Assembly: GCA_022843845.1 (NCBI GenBank)
Contig: JALHMW010000016.1
Coordinates: 1-64,000, forward strand
Source: Archangium sp.
GTDB taxonomy: Bacteria; Myxococcota; Myxococcia; Myxococcales; Myxococcaceae
Length of the DNA: 64,000 bases
Direction of reading: 5' to 3'
Below the pieces are notes generated by a model. The model ran no database searches, was not told where the DNA came from, and worked only from the letters and a program-made list of their open reading frames with translations. Below are positions 34,976 to 49,190 of this stretch, piece after piece; within the stretch, counting starts at the first letter, position 1; the number at the start of each line of letters is the position of its first letter. Made by a program: the position numbers and the translations under genes.

Positions 34976-36562
34976 ATGGCCCGCGTCCTCGGCCTCGACC
35001 TCGGCAGCTACTCGGTGAAGGCCGTGCTCCTCGAGACCACCATGCGTGGTTTTCAGGTGAAGGCCTACGCCACCGCGCCCGTCGCGGCGGAGGGTGAGCG
35101 GCTGCCGCGCCTCGAAGCAGCGATTCAACAGCTCCTCGCCTCGGGCCCGCTCACGGCGGACTCGGTGACGGTGGCCGTGCCAGGCGTCTCGATGGCGACC
35201 CACACGCTCGCCTTGCCCTTCAACGACCCCAAGAAGGTCGAAGCTGCGCTCGCTGGAGAGGTCGCCGATCAGCTGCCGTTCGACCTCGACGAAGCCGTCT
35301 ACGACTACCAGTCGAACGACGCGAAGATCGGCGACGTCAAAGGCGCGCAGGTGCTCGTGGGCGTCTTGAAGCGCAGCGAGCTCAGCGGGCTGCTCGAGTC
35401 GCTCAAGAAGTCGAAGCTCGACCCGCGCGTCGTCACGCACTCCGGGCTCACGTACCAGAACGTGCTCAACACGCTGCCACCGACGGCTGACGACGAAGGC
35501 GTGGCGGTGGTCGACCTCGGGCACGAGCGCATCAGCCTGGCGATCGGCAGGGCCGGCGGTCCCGTCGACTTCGCGCGCATGTTCATGGGCGGCGGGCTCG
35601 CGCTGACCAAGGCGCTCTCGACCGAGTTCCAGATTCCGCTCGCCGAGGCGCAGACGTGGAAAGAGAACCACGGCGCGGTGGGGACCGAGGTCGTCGGCCC
35701 CGATGCCGAGCGGGCCGCGGGCGCGTTCCTGCGGGCGCTCCAGCCGGTCATTCGGGAGCTGCGCTCGAGCATCAAGTCGTACTCGGCGCGCATGAAGCGG
35801 CCGGTGACGAGGATCCTGCTCTGCGGCGGCACGGCGAAGCTACTGGGCCTCGCCGGTCAGCTCGAGAAGGACCTCGGCATCGCGACCTCGATGGTGACGC
35901 TGCCGGCCGACACCCAGGGCGCGCTCGGGCTCAACGCAGGCCCCGAGGCCGTACAGGCGTGGGCGCTCGCGCTGCGTGGCCAGGCGACGGGCGCCAAGGC
36001 GCCGCGGTTCAACCTTCGCCGTGGCGAGTTCGCCTTCAAGAGCGACTTCGACTTCGCCAAGGACAAGCTCGGGCAGATCGCCGCCTTCGCGGTGGTGCTC
36101 GTCGTGCTGCTCATCGCGTCGGGCATCGCGCGAAACACGATTCTGGAGCGGCGCGAGAAGGTGGTCGATCAGGTGCTGTGCGACGTCACCACCAGGATCC
36201 TCGGCAAGTGTGAGAGGAACTTCGACATCGCGCTCAACCTGCTCGAGGGCAAAGAGAGCCCCGCCGCGGGCGTGCCCAAGCGCACCGCCGTGTCGTTGCT
36301 CGCCGAGGTGTCGCAGCGCATTCCCGCCGACTCGCCCGTCACCATCGAGCGCGTCACGGTCGATCTCGATCGCATCGAACTGGTCTGCCAGGCGCCGAGC
36401 GTGAAGCAGATGGAAGACGTGATCGCCGCGCTGAAGACCTACAAGTGCTTCAAGGAGATCAGCGAAGGCAAGGTCGAGAAGTCGAAGGACGGCACCAAGG
36501 TCGGCTTCCGCCTCGACGTGAAGGTCGAGTGCCCCGACGAGAGCAACGCGGGGCAGGGGTGA
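34976..36562 (+). CDS. gspL: GspL, type II secretion platform protein with PilM-like cytoplasmic domain
   Basis: 528 residues. The N-terminal 340 residues are an actin/PilM-like domain with the phosphate-1 motif GLDLGSYSVKAV, phosphate-2-like VAVVDLGHERISLAIG and the adenosine-type motif ILLCGGTAKLLGL. One membrane helix lies at about 370-388 (IAAFAVVLVVLLIASGIA), followed by a periplasmic ferredoxin-like domain (VTIERVTVDLDRIELVCQAP). Enterobacterial GspL proteins have degenerate nucleotide motifs; here they look more complete, closer to PilM. GspL recruits GspE to the membrane and pairs with GspM. Confidence 0.9.
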   Translation: MARVLGLDLGSYSVKAVLLETTMRGFQVKAYATAPVAAEGERLPRLEAAIQQLLASGPLTADSVTVAVPGVSMATHTLALPFNDPKKVEAALAGEVADQLPFDLDEAVYDYQSNDAKIGDVKGAQVLVGVLKRSELSGLLESLKKSKLDPRVVTHSGLTYQNVLNTLPPTADDEGVAVVDLGHERISLAIGRAGGPVDFARMFMGGGLALTKALSTEFQIPLAEAQTWKENHGAVGTEVVGPDAERAAGAFLRALQPVIRELRSSIKSYSARMKRPVTRILLCGGTAKLLGLAGQLEKDLGIATSMVTLPADTQGALGLNAGPEAVQAWALALRGQATGAKAPRFNLRRGEFAFKSDFDFAKDKLGQIAAFAVVLVVLLIASGIARNTILERREKVVDQVLCDVTTRILGKCERNFDIALNLLEGKESPAAGVPKRTAVSLLAEVSQRIPADSPVTIERVTVDLDRIELVCQAPSVKQMEDVIAALKTYKCFKEISEGKVEKSKDGTKVGFRLDVKVECPDESNAGQG

Positions 36563-36568
36563 TTCGCC

Positions 36569-37117
36569 ATGGCTGACATCGCAACCACGATTCAGAGTTC
36601 CTTCGCCACCCTCTCCGCGCGCGAGCGGCGCCTGGTGATGGCCGCCGGCTTCGCCGTGTCGGTCTTCCTCGTCTTCATGGTGACGTTCAGCTTCTCGAAC
36701 AAGGCCGCCGCGATTCGCAACCGCACCTCCCAGAAGATCGAGAAGCTCTCGAAGGTGCAGGACCTGGCGGCCAGCTACAACCAGTCACGCGCCCAGCGGG
36801 AGATGGCCGAGCGGCAGCTCGCCGCGTCGAACATTCGCCTCTCGTCGTACCTGGAGGACATCGCGAAGCAGAAGGGGGTCGATCTGCCCACCATCAACCC
36901 GAAGGCCGACGTCCAGCTCGAGGGCACGAAGATCGTCGAGAGCTCGGTCGAGGTGAACCTCACCGACGTGAAGCTCAACCGGCTGCTCGAGTTCCTGGCG
37001 GCCGTCGAGGGTGGCCAGGGCGTGGTGAAGGTGAAGTACATGCGGCTCGAGCCCCGCGTCTCGAGCGAGAGCATCACGGCATGGCTGCAGATCGCCACCT
37101 ACCACCTGAAGAACTGA
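36569..37117 (+). CDS. gspM: GspM, type II secretion platform protein
   Basis: 182 residues. A short cytoplasmic N-terminus with LSARERRLV is typical of GspM, followed by one membrane helix (MAAGFAVSVFLVFMVTFSF, about 25-43), a coiled coil (IEKLSKVQDLAASYNQSRAQ) and a small ferredoxin-like periplasmic domain (VEVNLTDVKLNRLLEFLAAV). It starts six bases after gspL, its usual partner in the inner-membrane platform. Confidence 0.9.
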   Translation: MADIATTIQSSFATLSARERRLVMAAGFAVSVFLVFMVTFSFSNKAAAIRNRTSQKIEKLSKVQDLAASYNQSRAQREMAERQLAASNIRLSSYLEDIAKQKGVDLPTINPKADVQLEGTKIVESSVEVNLTDVKLNRLLEFLAAVEGGQGVVKVKYMRLEPRVSSESITAWLQIATYHLKN

Positions 37118-37127
37118 CCTTTCCGCC

Positions 37128-38051
37128 ATGGCCTCTTCGAAGCTCAGAGTCGTTCGCAAGGTGTTCGCGTACACGGGGTTCTTCTTCCTCGCGGTGCTGA
37201 TCGCGTTCTTCCTGACGTTCCCCTACGACGCGCTCAAAGACCGTGTGCGCCTCGAGGCCGACCGCGCCGGTTACTTCGCGCGAATCAGCTCGATGGGCCC
37301 TGGCTTCTTCGGCGTTCGCGCCAGGGGCATCGAGCTGAGCAAGAAGGCCGACACCGACCCGCCGCCCGCGCCGCTCAAGGTCGACTCGGTGTCTGCAGGG
37401 CCCACGCTGTTGCCGCCGGGCCTCGGCGTCACCGCGAAGCTCTTCGATGGCACCGTGGCGGTGAAGGTGTCTGGGTTCTCGAACATTCGGGTGCGCATCG
37501 ACGCTGAAGGTCTCAACCTCGCGAACCCCGACTTGAAGGCGTTCTCGGGCATCGACTTCTCGGGAATGGTCGAGGCGCACGTCGATCTCTCGCTCCCACG
37601 CGTCGCGGTCGGCCCGGGGCCAGCGGAGCCCGATCTCGGTCAGGCCACGGGCACGATCTCGATCGACGCGAAGCAGCTCGCCATCAACGGCGGCTCGATG
37701 TCGATGGTGATTCCCCAGTTCGGGCCAGAGCCGACGCCGCTCGATCTGCCGAAGATCGTGGTGGGCGATTTGAGCGGGAAGCTCAAGTTCGAGAAGGGCG
37801 CGGGCACCATCGAGAAGTTCGAGGCGAAGTCGGCCGATCTCGAGCTCCAGGCGACGGGCACGCTGAAGCTGGCCAAGCGCCTCGAGTACGCCGAGCCCGG
37901 CATCGAGCTGCGCTTCAAGCCAGACCCGGAGTTCCAGAAGCGCCTGGGCCTCATCGGCAGCGCGCTGTCGATGGTGGGGCCGGACCCGAAAGATCCGTCG
38001 TGGCGCATGGGCCGTCTGACCGGCTACCTGGGCCGCCCGAACTTCCGCTGA
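37128..38051 (+). CDS. gspN: GspN, type II secretion accessory protein
   Basis: 307 residues. One N-terminal membrane helix (VFAYTGFFFLAVLIAFFLTF, about 12-31) is followed by a beta-rich periplasmic domain with repeated strand pairs (VAVKVSGFSNIRVRIDAEGL, IDFSGMVEAHVDLSLPRV, ATGTISIDAKQL) as in GspN/AsmA-like proteins. It ends the gsp gene order 10 bases after gspM. In this and related delta-proteobacterial systems gspN is regularly last. Its precise job in secretion is not settled. Confidence 0.85.
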   Translation: MASSKLRVVRKVFAYTGFFFLAVLIAFFLTFPYDALKDRVRLEADRAGYFARISSMGPGFFGVRARGIELSKKADTDPPPAPLKVDSVSAGPTLLPPGLGVTAKLFDGTVAVKVSGFSNIRVRIDAEGLNLANPDLKAFSGIDFSGMVEAHVDLSLPRVAVGPGPAEPDLGQATGTISIDAKQLAINGGSMSMVIPQFGPEPTPLDLPKIVVGDLSGKLKFEKGAGTIEKFEAKSADLELQATGTLKLAKRLEYAEPGIELRFKPDPEFQKRLGLIGSALSMVGPDPKDPSWRMGRLTGYLGRPNFR

Positions 38052-38061
38052 AGCATCTCCC

Positions 38062-39012
38062 GTGGCGAGCCGTCGTCGAGCAGCCGGACCTCCGAAGTCG
38101 ATGACCTCGGAGAAGGCGCGCGCCGCGTGGTGGCTTCAGCACGCCGAGGCTGGCGACGGCGTCGCGATGGTCGAGGTCGCCGAGCGCTTCGAACGTGGCG
38201 CCGGCGTCGCCAGGAGCCAGGAGACCGCGCTCCACTGGTACCGCAAGGCCACCCGCGCGGGCGTGACGCTGGCTCCGGCGCTCGTCGGAGAGACCGTCTT
38301 CGAGGCCGACCCGATCGCCGGCATCGTGTGGCTGATGCTCGGCTTCGAGCGCGCGCCGTCGGGCGATGACGCGAACGCGGTGATGGCTGCGTCGTTGACG
38401 GCCTACGAGCCGCGCTTGAGCGACGAGGCGATTCAGGCCGCGCAGGTGTGGGCCGATGCGTGCCGGGAGCGTGATGGCTGGCCTGACGACGTGCCCGCGA
38501 CGCATGGCCTGAGGGACCCTTTTCGTCCGCGCCCGCCAACCCCTGCCCTGCCGACGCGCGAGCCGCGCACGGCCGAGCACTTGATCAAACGAGTGGCGTT
38601 CGGGCCGTGGTCGACGGCGCTCCCACCCGCCGCGCAGGTCGAGACGATTCACGCGGGCCAGCACCTGCGCGCGACGTGGGGCGGCGCGTACACGCAGCAC
38701 CTCGTGTGGGCGACGCTGGCGCCCGGCGTCGACATCGAGACGTACGTGAAGCGCTCGGCGAGCTCGACCGCGCGGCTGTGGAAGCCCGACGCGAAGGCAG
38801 ACCGGTTTCTCTTGCGAGGGCTCGACACCACCTCGTGCGTCTTTTCGGGGCTCGGGCCCTCAGCCGGGCAGCGGGCGCTCAAGCGCTTCGTCACCAGAGA
38901 CGATCAGGTCGCGGTGCTGACGGCCGTCGCGGCGGTCGCTGCCTTCGAGGCGAAGCGTGAGTCCCTCGAGGCGATCGCCGACGGCGTCTCGATGGTCATC
39001 GCGCAGGCCTGA
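38062..39012 (+). CDS. Sel1-like repeat protein
   Basis: 316 residues from the GTG at 38062; an ATG at 38101 is an alternative. Residues 20-110 contain Sel1-type repeats (AEAGDGVAMVEVAERFERGA, SQETALHWYRKATRAGVTLA, IAGIVWLMLGFERAPSGDDA). The C-terminal half is a globular domain of unknown family with GPWSTALPPAAQVETIHAG and a helix-rich end. No signal peptide. It lies 10 bases after gspN and may be expressed with the secretion operon, although no functional tie is known. Its 3' end overlaps the convergent nucleotidyltransferase gene by 17 bases. Confidence 0.65.
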   Translation: MASRRRAAGPPKSMTSEKARAAWWLQHAEAGDGVAMVEVAERFERGAGVARSQETALHWYRKATRAGVTLAPALVGETVFEADPIAGIVWLMLGFERAPSGDDANAVMAASLTAYEPRLSDEAIQAAQVWADACRERDGWPDDVPATHGLRDPFRPRPPTPALPTREPRTAEHLIKRVAFGPWSTALPPAAQVETIHAGQHLRATWGGAYTQHLVWATLAPGVDIETYVKRSASSTARLWKPDAKADRFLLRGLDTTSCVFSGLGPSAGQRALKRFVTRDDQVAVLTAVAAVAAFEAKRESLEAIADGVSMVIAQA

Positions 39013-39532
39013 GCCGCGCCTCGTACAGCTCGAACTTCGTGAGCTGCCGTTCCTGTCGGCACCAGTCGCGGAGGCGCTCGAGGTCGACGTCGTGCGCGTG
39101 AGCCCGGTGAACGTGCAGCGCTTGCTCGAGTCCGCTGAGATCGTTCCAGTACAAATAAGAAGCCAGTCGATCTCTGCATGAGTCGAAAGGCGTCAACACA
39201 TGCAGGGTCTCATCGTCGCGCCGCACCGTGCGCCAGGTCGTGACGAGATCATCTCCGATCGCGAGCGGACCCGGCGGGAACTCGAGCGGGAAGCGAGACT
39301 GGGGATGCACGTAGAAGTCCGCCTTGCGACGAAAGCCCAGCGAGCGCAGCGCGGCTTCGCCACCCTTCCCCTGGAACGTCAGGACGAAGTCGATGTCGAG
39401 CGATTGGTAGGCTTCAGGAGCGTAGTACGTGGCCGCGCTTCCACCGGTGAGCACCGCGACGAAGCCGGTCCGATCGAGCGCCGTGCAGACCTCGAAGGCG
39501 ACGTCGGTGAGCGTCGACTCAGACGAAATCAC
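38996..39532 (-). CDS. DUF6036-like nucleotidyltransferase-fold protein, probable toxin
   Basis: 178 residues. The N-terminal segment [20 protein letters not shown] followed by LDIDFVL matches the nucleotidyltransferase GGSA...DxD signature found in DUF6036/AbiEii-like proteins. Other conserved-looking stretches are [20 protein letters not shown] and [19 protein letters not shown]. The start ATG overlaps the upstream HTH gene stop by ATGA. Small HTH-plus-nucleotidyltransferase pairs of this kind are often toxin-antitoxin modules that modify tRNA or proteins. That role is inferred, and no substrate can be named. Confidence 0.7.
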   Translation of the reverse strand: MISSESTLTDVAFEVCTALDRTGFVAVLTGGSAATYYAPEAYQSLDIDFVLTFQGKGGEAALRSLGFRRKADFYVHPQSRFPLEFPPGPLAIGDDLVTTWRTVRRDDETLHVLTPFDSCRDRLASYLYWNDLSGLEQALHVHRAHAHDVDLERLRDWCRQERQLTKFELYEARLRPAR

Positions 39533-39870
39533 GGCAGCCCCGGCTTGCCTGGCCGACGAGGCCTGCGACGCTTCAACGCCAGCTTCGAGACCAGCTCAGG
39601 GTCTTGCTTCGCCATCGCCCACAGCAGCGCGCTCAGCTCTTTTGACGCGAAGAAGCGAGGGTTCAGCGCGACGACGCGGGTCCTGCCCACGCTGCGGCTG
39701 ACGATGATGCCGTCTCGCTCGAAGCTCTCCAGCAAACGCTGCACGGCGAAGAGCCGCAGACCGAGGAGCGCACCGAGCTCAGATGGATACGTCTCGGCCA
39801 GCACACGCACCGCGATCAACACCATCGTCCGGTTTCGGTTGCCGAAGAGCTGCGACGTGCGTTCGAGCAT
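39529..39870 (-). CDS. Winged-helix regulator paired with the nucleotidyltransferase, probable antitoxin/autorepressor
   Basis: 113 residues from the ATG at 39870; two GTG codons just upstream (39876 and 39873) are less likely. Residues 5-75 form a winged-helix HTH of ArsR/MarR-like type ([20 protein letters not shown], then [20 protein letters not shown]), followed by a Lys/Arg-rich tail (KRRRPRRPG). It is translationally coupled by ATGA to the downstream nucleotidyltransferase. A palindromic operator candidate lies directly upstream (39882-39909), consistent with autoregulation. Confidence 0.7.
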   Translation of the reverse strand: MLERTSQLFGNRNRTMVLIAVRVLAETYPSELGALLGLRLFAVQRLLESFERDGIIVSRSVGRTRVVALNPRFFASKELSALLWAMAKQDPELVSKLALKRRRPRRPGKPGLP

Positions 39871-39881
39871 CACCACAAGAA

Positions 39882-39909
39882 TTGGTCATATCACCAACGA
39901 TTTTGGTGA
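39882..39909. promoter_or_regulatory. Operator-like overlapping inverted repeats upstream of the HTH gene
   Basis: Three alternating half-sites, TTGGT (39882), ACCAA (39893) and TTGGT (39903), form two overlapping palindromes. The second is a perfect 7-base arm pair TCACCAA-CGATT-TTGGTGA (39891-39909). The surrounding ~50 bases are clearly AT-richer than the window. The position, 12 bases before the HTH start and 65 bases before the divergent FHA regulator, suits an autorepressor site that might also affect the neighbour. Confidence 0.55.
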
Positions 39910-39973
39910 TTCAATCTGCGACCAAACGCGGTCCTTCCACGCCCTGCGCGCCGCGTGCTACCTCCCCAGCCCT

Positions 39974-41656
<1,683 letters not shown>

Positions 41657-41867
41657 CGCTCCAACCGTCGCTGGCATGCGTGGTGCTCAACACCCCGCAT
41701 GGCCCAGCGAAGACCGCGCGAACGTGTCGATGCAGCCGCAGGTTCGTGTCTCGAGCGAGGCTCCGCGGCCGCAGGGCCGTGTCGGAGAGTGAACGCCGTA
41801 ACCGCTTGGAACCACACTCCTCCCAGCCCATTTAGATCGACCGCGCGAGAGGGGCGTTGAACGTTCC

Positions 41868-42383
41868 ATGACCGCGCTTCCACCCATTCACGATCTCTAC
41901 CGCCAGCACCGGCAGCGCGCGCTGGCCGTCGTCCGCCGCATCGTCAAGGACGCCGACGAAGCCGAAGACGTCGTGCAGGACGTGTTCGTGCGCCTCTACT
42001 CGAAGGACGTGCACTTCGACGGCAAGGCCGCGTGCACCACCTGGCTGCACCGCATTCTCATCAACTCGTCGATCAACTCGCTGCGCGCCCGCAAGCGCCG
42101 CGGCAAGCTCGAGACGCCGCTGGGCTTCGTGGAGGACCCGGAGTCGCGCGCGGTCGGCAATGAGCGGCACGCGTTGTTGCTGCAGGCGCTCCAGCATCTG
42201 TCGGAGCAGCACCGCCTCGTCGTCACCCTGCGCGACGTGCGCGGCTATTCGTACCCCGACATCGCCCGCATGCTCGGCCTGCCCGAAGGCACCGTGAAGA
42301 GCGCGCTCAACCGCGGCCGCACCCGGCTGGCGAAGGTGATGGGCGCGACCGACCCTGACGCCCTGGCTGCCAACGACGACTGA
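41868..42383 (+). CDS. ECF-type RNA polymerase sigma factor
   Basis: 171 residues. Region 2 at about 8-75 (DADEAEDVVQDVFVRLYSK is the conserved DAEDxxQ core, TTWLHRILINSSINSLRARK the 2.4 end) and region 4 at about 105-160 (LSEQHRLVVTLRDVRGYSYP then DIARMLGLPEGTVKSALNRG) are complete, with the short linker typical of ECF factors. No anti-sigma gene adjoins: the next gene is convergent and starts one base after its stop. The 211 bases upstream (41657-41867) hold no gene and no clear promoter. Confidence 0.93.
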   Translation: MTALPPIHDLYRQHRQRALAVVRRIVKDADEAEDVVQDVFVRLYSKDVHFDGKAACTTWLHRILINSSINSLRARKRRGKLETPLGFVEDPESRAVGNERHALLLQALQHLSEQHRLVVTLRDVRGYSYPDIARMLGLPEGTVKSALNRGRTRLAKVMGATDPDALAANDD

Positions 42384-43094
42384 CTACTCGTCGCCCTTCT
42401 GCCCGATGAACTGATCGGCCTTCTCTTTGAAGAGCACGTTGAACGTCGTGAGCGAGCCGTAGCAGCGCGTGACGTACTGCTGCATCTCGACCTTCTCGGT
42501 GTCGGTGAGCCTGGGGTGCGCGTTGATGCGCTGCTCCAGCGTGCGCAGGCGATCGCGCACCATCACCACCTTGTGGAACAGCGAGTCGATGGGCAGATCC
42601 TTCGACTGCAGCTCGGGGTTCGCGGGCACGAGCTTGACGGTGCCGCCTTCCCACTTCTGCGCGAGCGGCACCTCGACGAGGCCCGAGGCCTCCAAAAACA
42701 GCTCCATCAGCTCCTGCCGCGTCATGGTGTCTCCTTCGAAGTCGAGCTCGGTGCTCGGGTCGATGCGATGAACGAGGGTGGGACCCATGGCGGTGGGCCG
42801 GGTCGAGCCGGTGCTCGAGCGCACCATGGGCGCGATCGACTTCAGCGCCCTGGGGCGTGACGACTGCGCGGCCGCTTCGTGGGCGATGCGCACGGCTTCT
42901 CCGCGGGCTGCGAAGACGTTGCAGATGGGCGCCGAGGGCGGAAACAACGCGCGCTGAGGCTGCACCCGGCACTCACCGACCCAGCCCTTTTGAGCGTCGA
43001 GAGAGTGGGGCCGCCACAGCTTGCAGTTGCCGCACACCTTCTCGTGGGGCTCGAAGACGGGCGCAGGGGGCTGGTTCTCGGCATCGGACGACAC
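42384..43094 (-). CDS. Protein of unknown function with N-terminal four-Cys cluster
   Basis: 236 residues from a GTG at 43094; a TTG at 43112 is an alternative start six codons upstream. The N-terminus holds CGNCKLWRP, GECRVQP and APICNVF, a C-x2-C-x19-C-x15-C pattern suggesting a zinc or iron-sulfur site of about 45 residues. A variable linker leads to a helical C-terminal domain (TMTRQELMELFLEASGLVEV, KVVMVRDRLRTLEQRINAH, DTEKVEMQQYVTRCYGSL). No signal peptide. It is divergent from EF-G with 113 bases between starts, and its stop directly abuts the ECF sigma gene. No family recognised. Confidence 0.6.
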   Translation of the reverse strand: MSSDAENQPPAPVFEPHEKVCGNCKLWRPHSLDAQKGWVGECRVQPQRALFPPSAPICNVFAARGEAVRIAHEAAAQSSRPRALKSIAPMVRSSTGSTRPTAMGPTLVHRIDPSTELDFEGDTMTRQELMELFLEASGLVEVPLAQKWEGGTVKLVPANPELQSKDLPIDSLFHKVVMVRDRLRTLEQRINAHPRLTDTEKVEMQQYVTRCYGSLTTFNVLFKEKADQFIGQKGDE

Positions 43095-43207
43095 GGCCTC
43101 TCGACTAGCCAAACCCGCGCCGCGACGCCATGCTGGGTTGCCTTCGTCGAACGACCTCTGAACGGCGCTTGTCTTTCTCTGGCCCTTTCAGTAGTGGCCG
43201 CGCCGCT

Positions 43208-45343
<2,136 letters not shown>

Positions 45344-45370
45344 CCAGGCTTCTGAAGTTCAAGTCGAACG

Positions 45371-45411
45371 CAGCCGGTCGCTCCCTCGAGGAGTGGCCGG
45401 CTGTGTCGTTT
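45371..45411 (+). terminator. Intrinsic terminator after EF-G
   Basis: Outer stem CAGCCGG/CCGGCTG and inner stem CGCTCC/GGAGTG (one G-U pair) enclose a 5-base loop CTCGA, followed by TGTCGTTT. It lies 27 bases after the EF-G stop and before the acyl-CoA synthetase gene. Confidence 0.75.
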
Positions 45412-45503
45412 GGCCTCACGACCGGAGGCCGCAGAATTAGCGCTTGCGGGCCCTGCACCCATCCGTACATTGCCGCCCTCGCATCAACGAAAGGGCGACT
45501 GCC

Positions 45504-47297
<1,794 letters not shown>

Positions 47298-47309
47298 ACC
47301 TTCTGGAGC

Positions 47310-48188
47310 ATGCGACCGCTCCTGCTGATCACGCTGACGGCCGCTGCCTGTGGTGGCGGTGGCACCAAGACGCTCGAGCTCACGCTGACGATGCCCGACG
47401 GCACCGTCACCAAGAAGACGCTCGGTGGTGACACCGGCTTCCTCTTCGACGGTCAGCAGCGGGCGACGGCGTCGTTCCCCGACATCGCGACCTGGAACAA
47501 GGACGTGCCGCTGGGGCTCTCGATGCGGGTGGCTCCGCTCCAAGCCGGTCGGTACGGCACCGGCGGCAGCCTGCACCTGGGCGCCGACACCGTCGCGTCC
47601 GCGAAGTCGCTCTCGCTCGATCTCTCGGTCGAACGCGTGCGGTGGCAGAACGAAGGCGCGTACCCGTTCCGCGTCGAAGGAACCTTCACCGGCACCTCGA
47701 CCGAGAACCACCGGCTCGAGGGGCGCTTCAGCACCACGACGCATGACTGCTCCGACACGGTGGCTGCCAACGCGGGCTCGTTCCTCTGCGGCCTGCCGTA
47801 CGGCACGAAGAAGCAGTCGGAGCAGGTGTGGACCATCGACAGCTGGGTCACCGAGGGTGAGTGCCCCGACGCCATCTTCAAGCGCTACGCCGGCGGCATG
47901 ACGTACACGGTCCACCCACGCGAGGCGTCGGCCGGCGGGCAGAAATCGCTCCAGTGCGTGACGACGTACGCGAACGGCTTCAAGTCGATCTGCGGCGCCA
48001 GCGAAGAGGGGTTTCAGGCCGACGGCTGCACCTGGGCCATCACCGCGTACTCGACGCCCGGCATCGCGTCGGTGGGCCCGCCTCGCATGGCGATCTTCGC
48101 CGGCACCACCGGCTCGTGCGCGCCGAAGCTCTGCACGATGTACCCCCGGGCGTTCGTGCACAAGTCAGGCGCCACGGCGCAGGACTGA
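47310..48188 (+). CDS. Lipoprotein of unknown function
   Basis: 292 residues. Signal MRPLLLITLTAAAC with Cys14 as the lipid site, then a Gly-rich spacer and a mostly beta domain (TLELTLTMPDGTVTKKTLGG, GSLHLGADTVASAKSLSLDL). Seven further Cys residues in the second half (for example HDCSDTV, FLCGLPYG, GECPDAIF, DGCTWAI) suggest disulfides. No recognised family or catalytic motif. It may share a transcript with the acyl-CoA synthetase gene 12 bases upstream. Its last ~40 bases are repeated twice downstream in decayed form. Confidence 0.7.
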   Translation: MRPLLLITLTAAACGGGGTKTLELTLTMPDGTVTKKTLGGDTGFLFDGQQRATASFPDIATWNKDVPLGLSMRVAPLQAGRYGTGGSLHLGADTVASAKSLSLDLSVERVRWQNEGAYPFRVEGTFTGTSTENHRLEGRFSTTTHDCSDTVAANAGSFLCGLPYGTKKQSEQVWTIDSWVTEGECPDAIFKRYAGGMTYTVHPREASAGGQKSLQCVTTYANGFKSICGASEEGFQADGCTWAITAYSTPGIASVGPPRMAIFAGTTGSCAPKLCTMYPRAFVHKSGATAQD

Positions 48189-48366
48189 GGTGCAGTTCGG
48201 CCGTAGCTGTTGTGCACGCTGTCGCCACTGGCGTTCGTGCACCAGTCAGGACGGCCCAGGACTGAGCGGAGCTTCGGACAGCGCGGAGACGACCGCGTCA
48301 TCAGGGCCGAAGCTGTGTCTCCAATGACGTTCGTGCACACGAGAGACGCCACAGCCCAGGCCTGAG
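48150..48366 (+). repeat. Degenerate tandem copies of the lipoprotein gene 3' end
   Basis: The last ~40 coding bases including the stop (48150-48189, CGTTCGTGCACAAGTCAGG...ACTGAG) recur at 48231-48266 and 48328-48366, with periods of 81 and 97 bases. Between copies a GGCCGWAGCTGT element also recurs. The extra copies are decayed and non-coding. Together they fill most of the 200 bases between this gene and the convergent permease gene. Confidence 0.75.
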
Positions 48367-48388
48367 CGGACCCTCCGACGAGATCGCG

Positions 48389-49144
48389 TCAGCCCGGGGC
48401 GAACGTCTTCACGAAGAACGCCACCGTCATCACCCACCCGAGCACGACGACGAAGCGCTTCACCACCCGCGGGTCGAAGCGCAGCGCGAAGCGGGCCGCG
48501 ACGTAGCCGCCGATCGTCGACGCCACCGCCATCGCGAGCGCCTTGGGCCACTCGACCAGCCCCGAGGCGATGAACACCACCGTCGCGGTCAGGTTGATGG
48601 CGAGCCCCAGCACCGACTTGACCCCGTTGAGCCGATGCAGATCGCGCCCGCCGCCCAGCAGCGTCAGCGCCGCGAGCATGAGCAACCCGATGCCGCCCCC
48701 GAGGTAGCCACCGTAGAGGCTGATGGGCACCTGCGCGGCCAGCACCACCCACCGCGGCGTCTCACCCAGGCTCGAGAGCCACGCGCGCAGCCGGTCGCCC
48801 ACCGTGAACAAGACGGCCGCGAACAACACCAGGAACGGCACGATCGTCTCGAACGCGTCGCTCGGCGTCGCCAGGGCGAGCAGGGCTCCGGCGAGGCCGC
48901 CTCCGAGACTGACGAGGATGAGCGGGACGAGCGAGCCCCGCTCCTCGTTCATCACCGAGCGATAGCCCCACGCGCTCGCCACCGAGCCCGGCCACAGCGC
49001 CACGGTGCTCGTCGCGTTGGCGGCCAGCGGCGTCGTGCCGGTGAAGACGAGCGCCGGGAACGTCAGGAACGTGCCGCCACCCGCGATGGCATTGAGGCCG
49101 CCGGCGAGAAACGCCGCGCCGACGAGCAGGCACCACGTGAGCAC
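48389..49144 (-). CDS. TauE/SafE-family permease
   Basis: 251 residues from the GTG at 49144 (MLTWCLLVGAAFLAGGLNAI), which gives the family N-terminus; a longer frame overlaps the divergent phosphoesterase gene. About eight membrane helices. The N-terminal GGLNAIAGGGTFLTFPAL matches the first TauE/SafE repeat, and SLYGGYLGGGIGLLMLAALT the second. The family exports or imports organosulfur compounds and sulfite; the substrate here is unknown. The start is 46 bases from the divergent gene. Confidence 0.88.
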   Translation of the reverse strand: MLTWCLLVGAAFLAGGLNAIAGGGTFLTFPALVFTGTTPLAANATSTVALWPGSVASAWGYRSVMNEERGSLVPLILVSLGGGLAGALLALATPSDAFETIVPFLVLFAAVLFTVGDRLRAWLSSLGETPRWVVLAAQVPISLYGGYLGGGIGLLMLAALTLLGGGRDLHRLNGVKSVLGLAINLTATVVFIASGLVEWPKALAMAVASTIGGYVAARFALRFDPRVVKRFVVVLGWVMTVAFFVKTFAPG

Positions 49145-49190
49145 GCGTGAAGACGTATCACGCGGCCGTCCGGTGCAGCACACTGCCGCC

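Noticed and set aside
41674..41692. Sigma-54-like sequence TGGCATGCGTGGTGCT upstream of the ECF gene
   Set aside because: It lacks the TTGC core and lies ~180 bases from the start; it is likely chance in GC-rich DNA.
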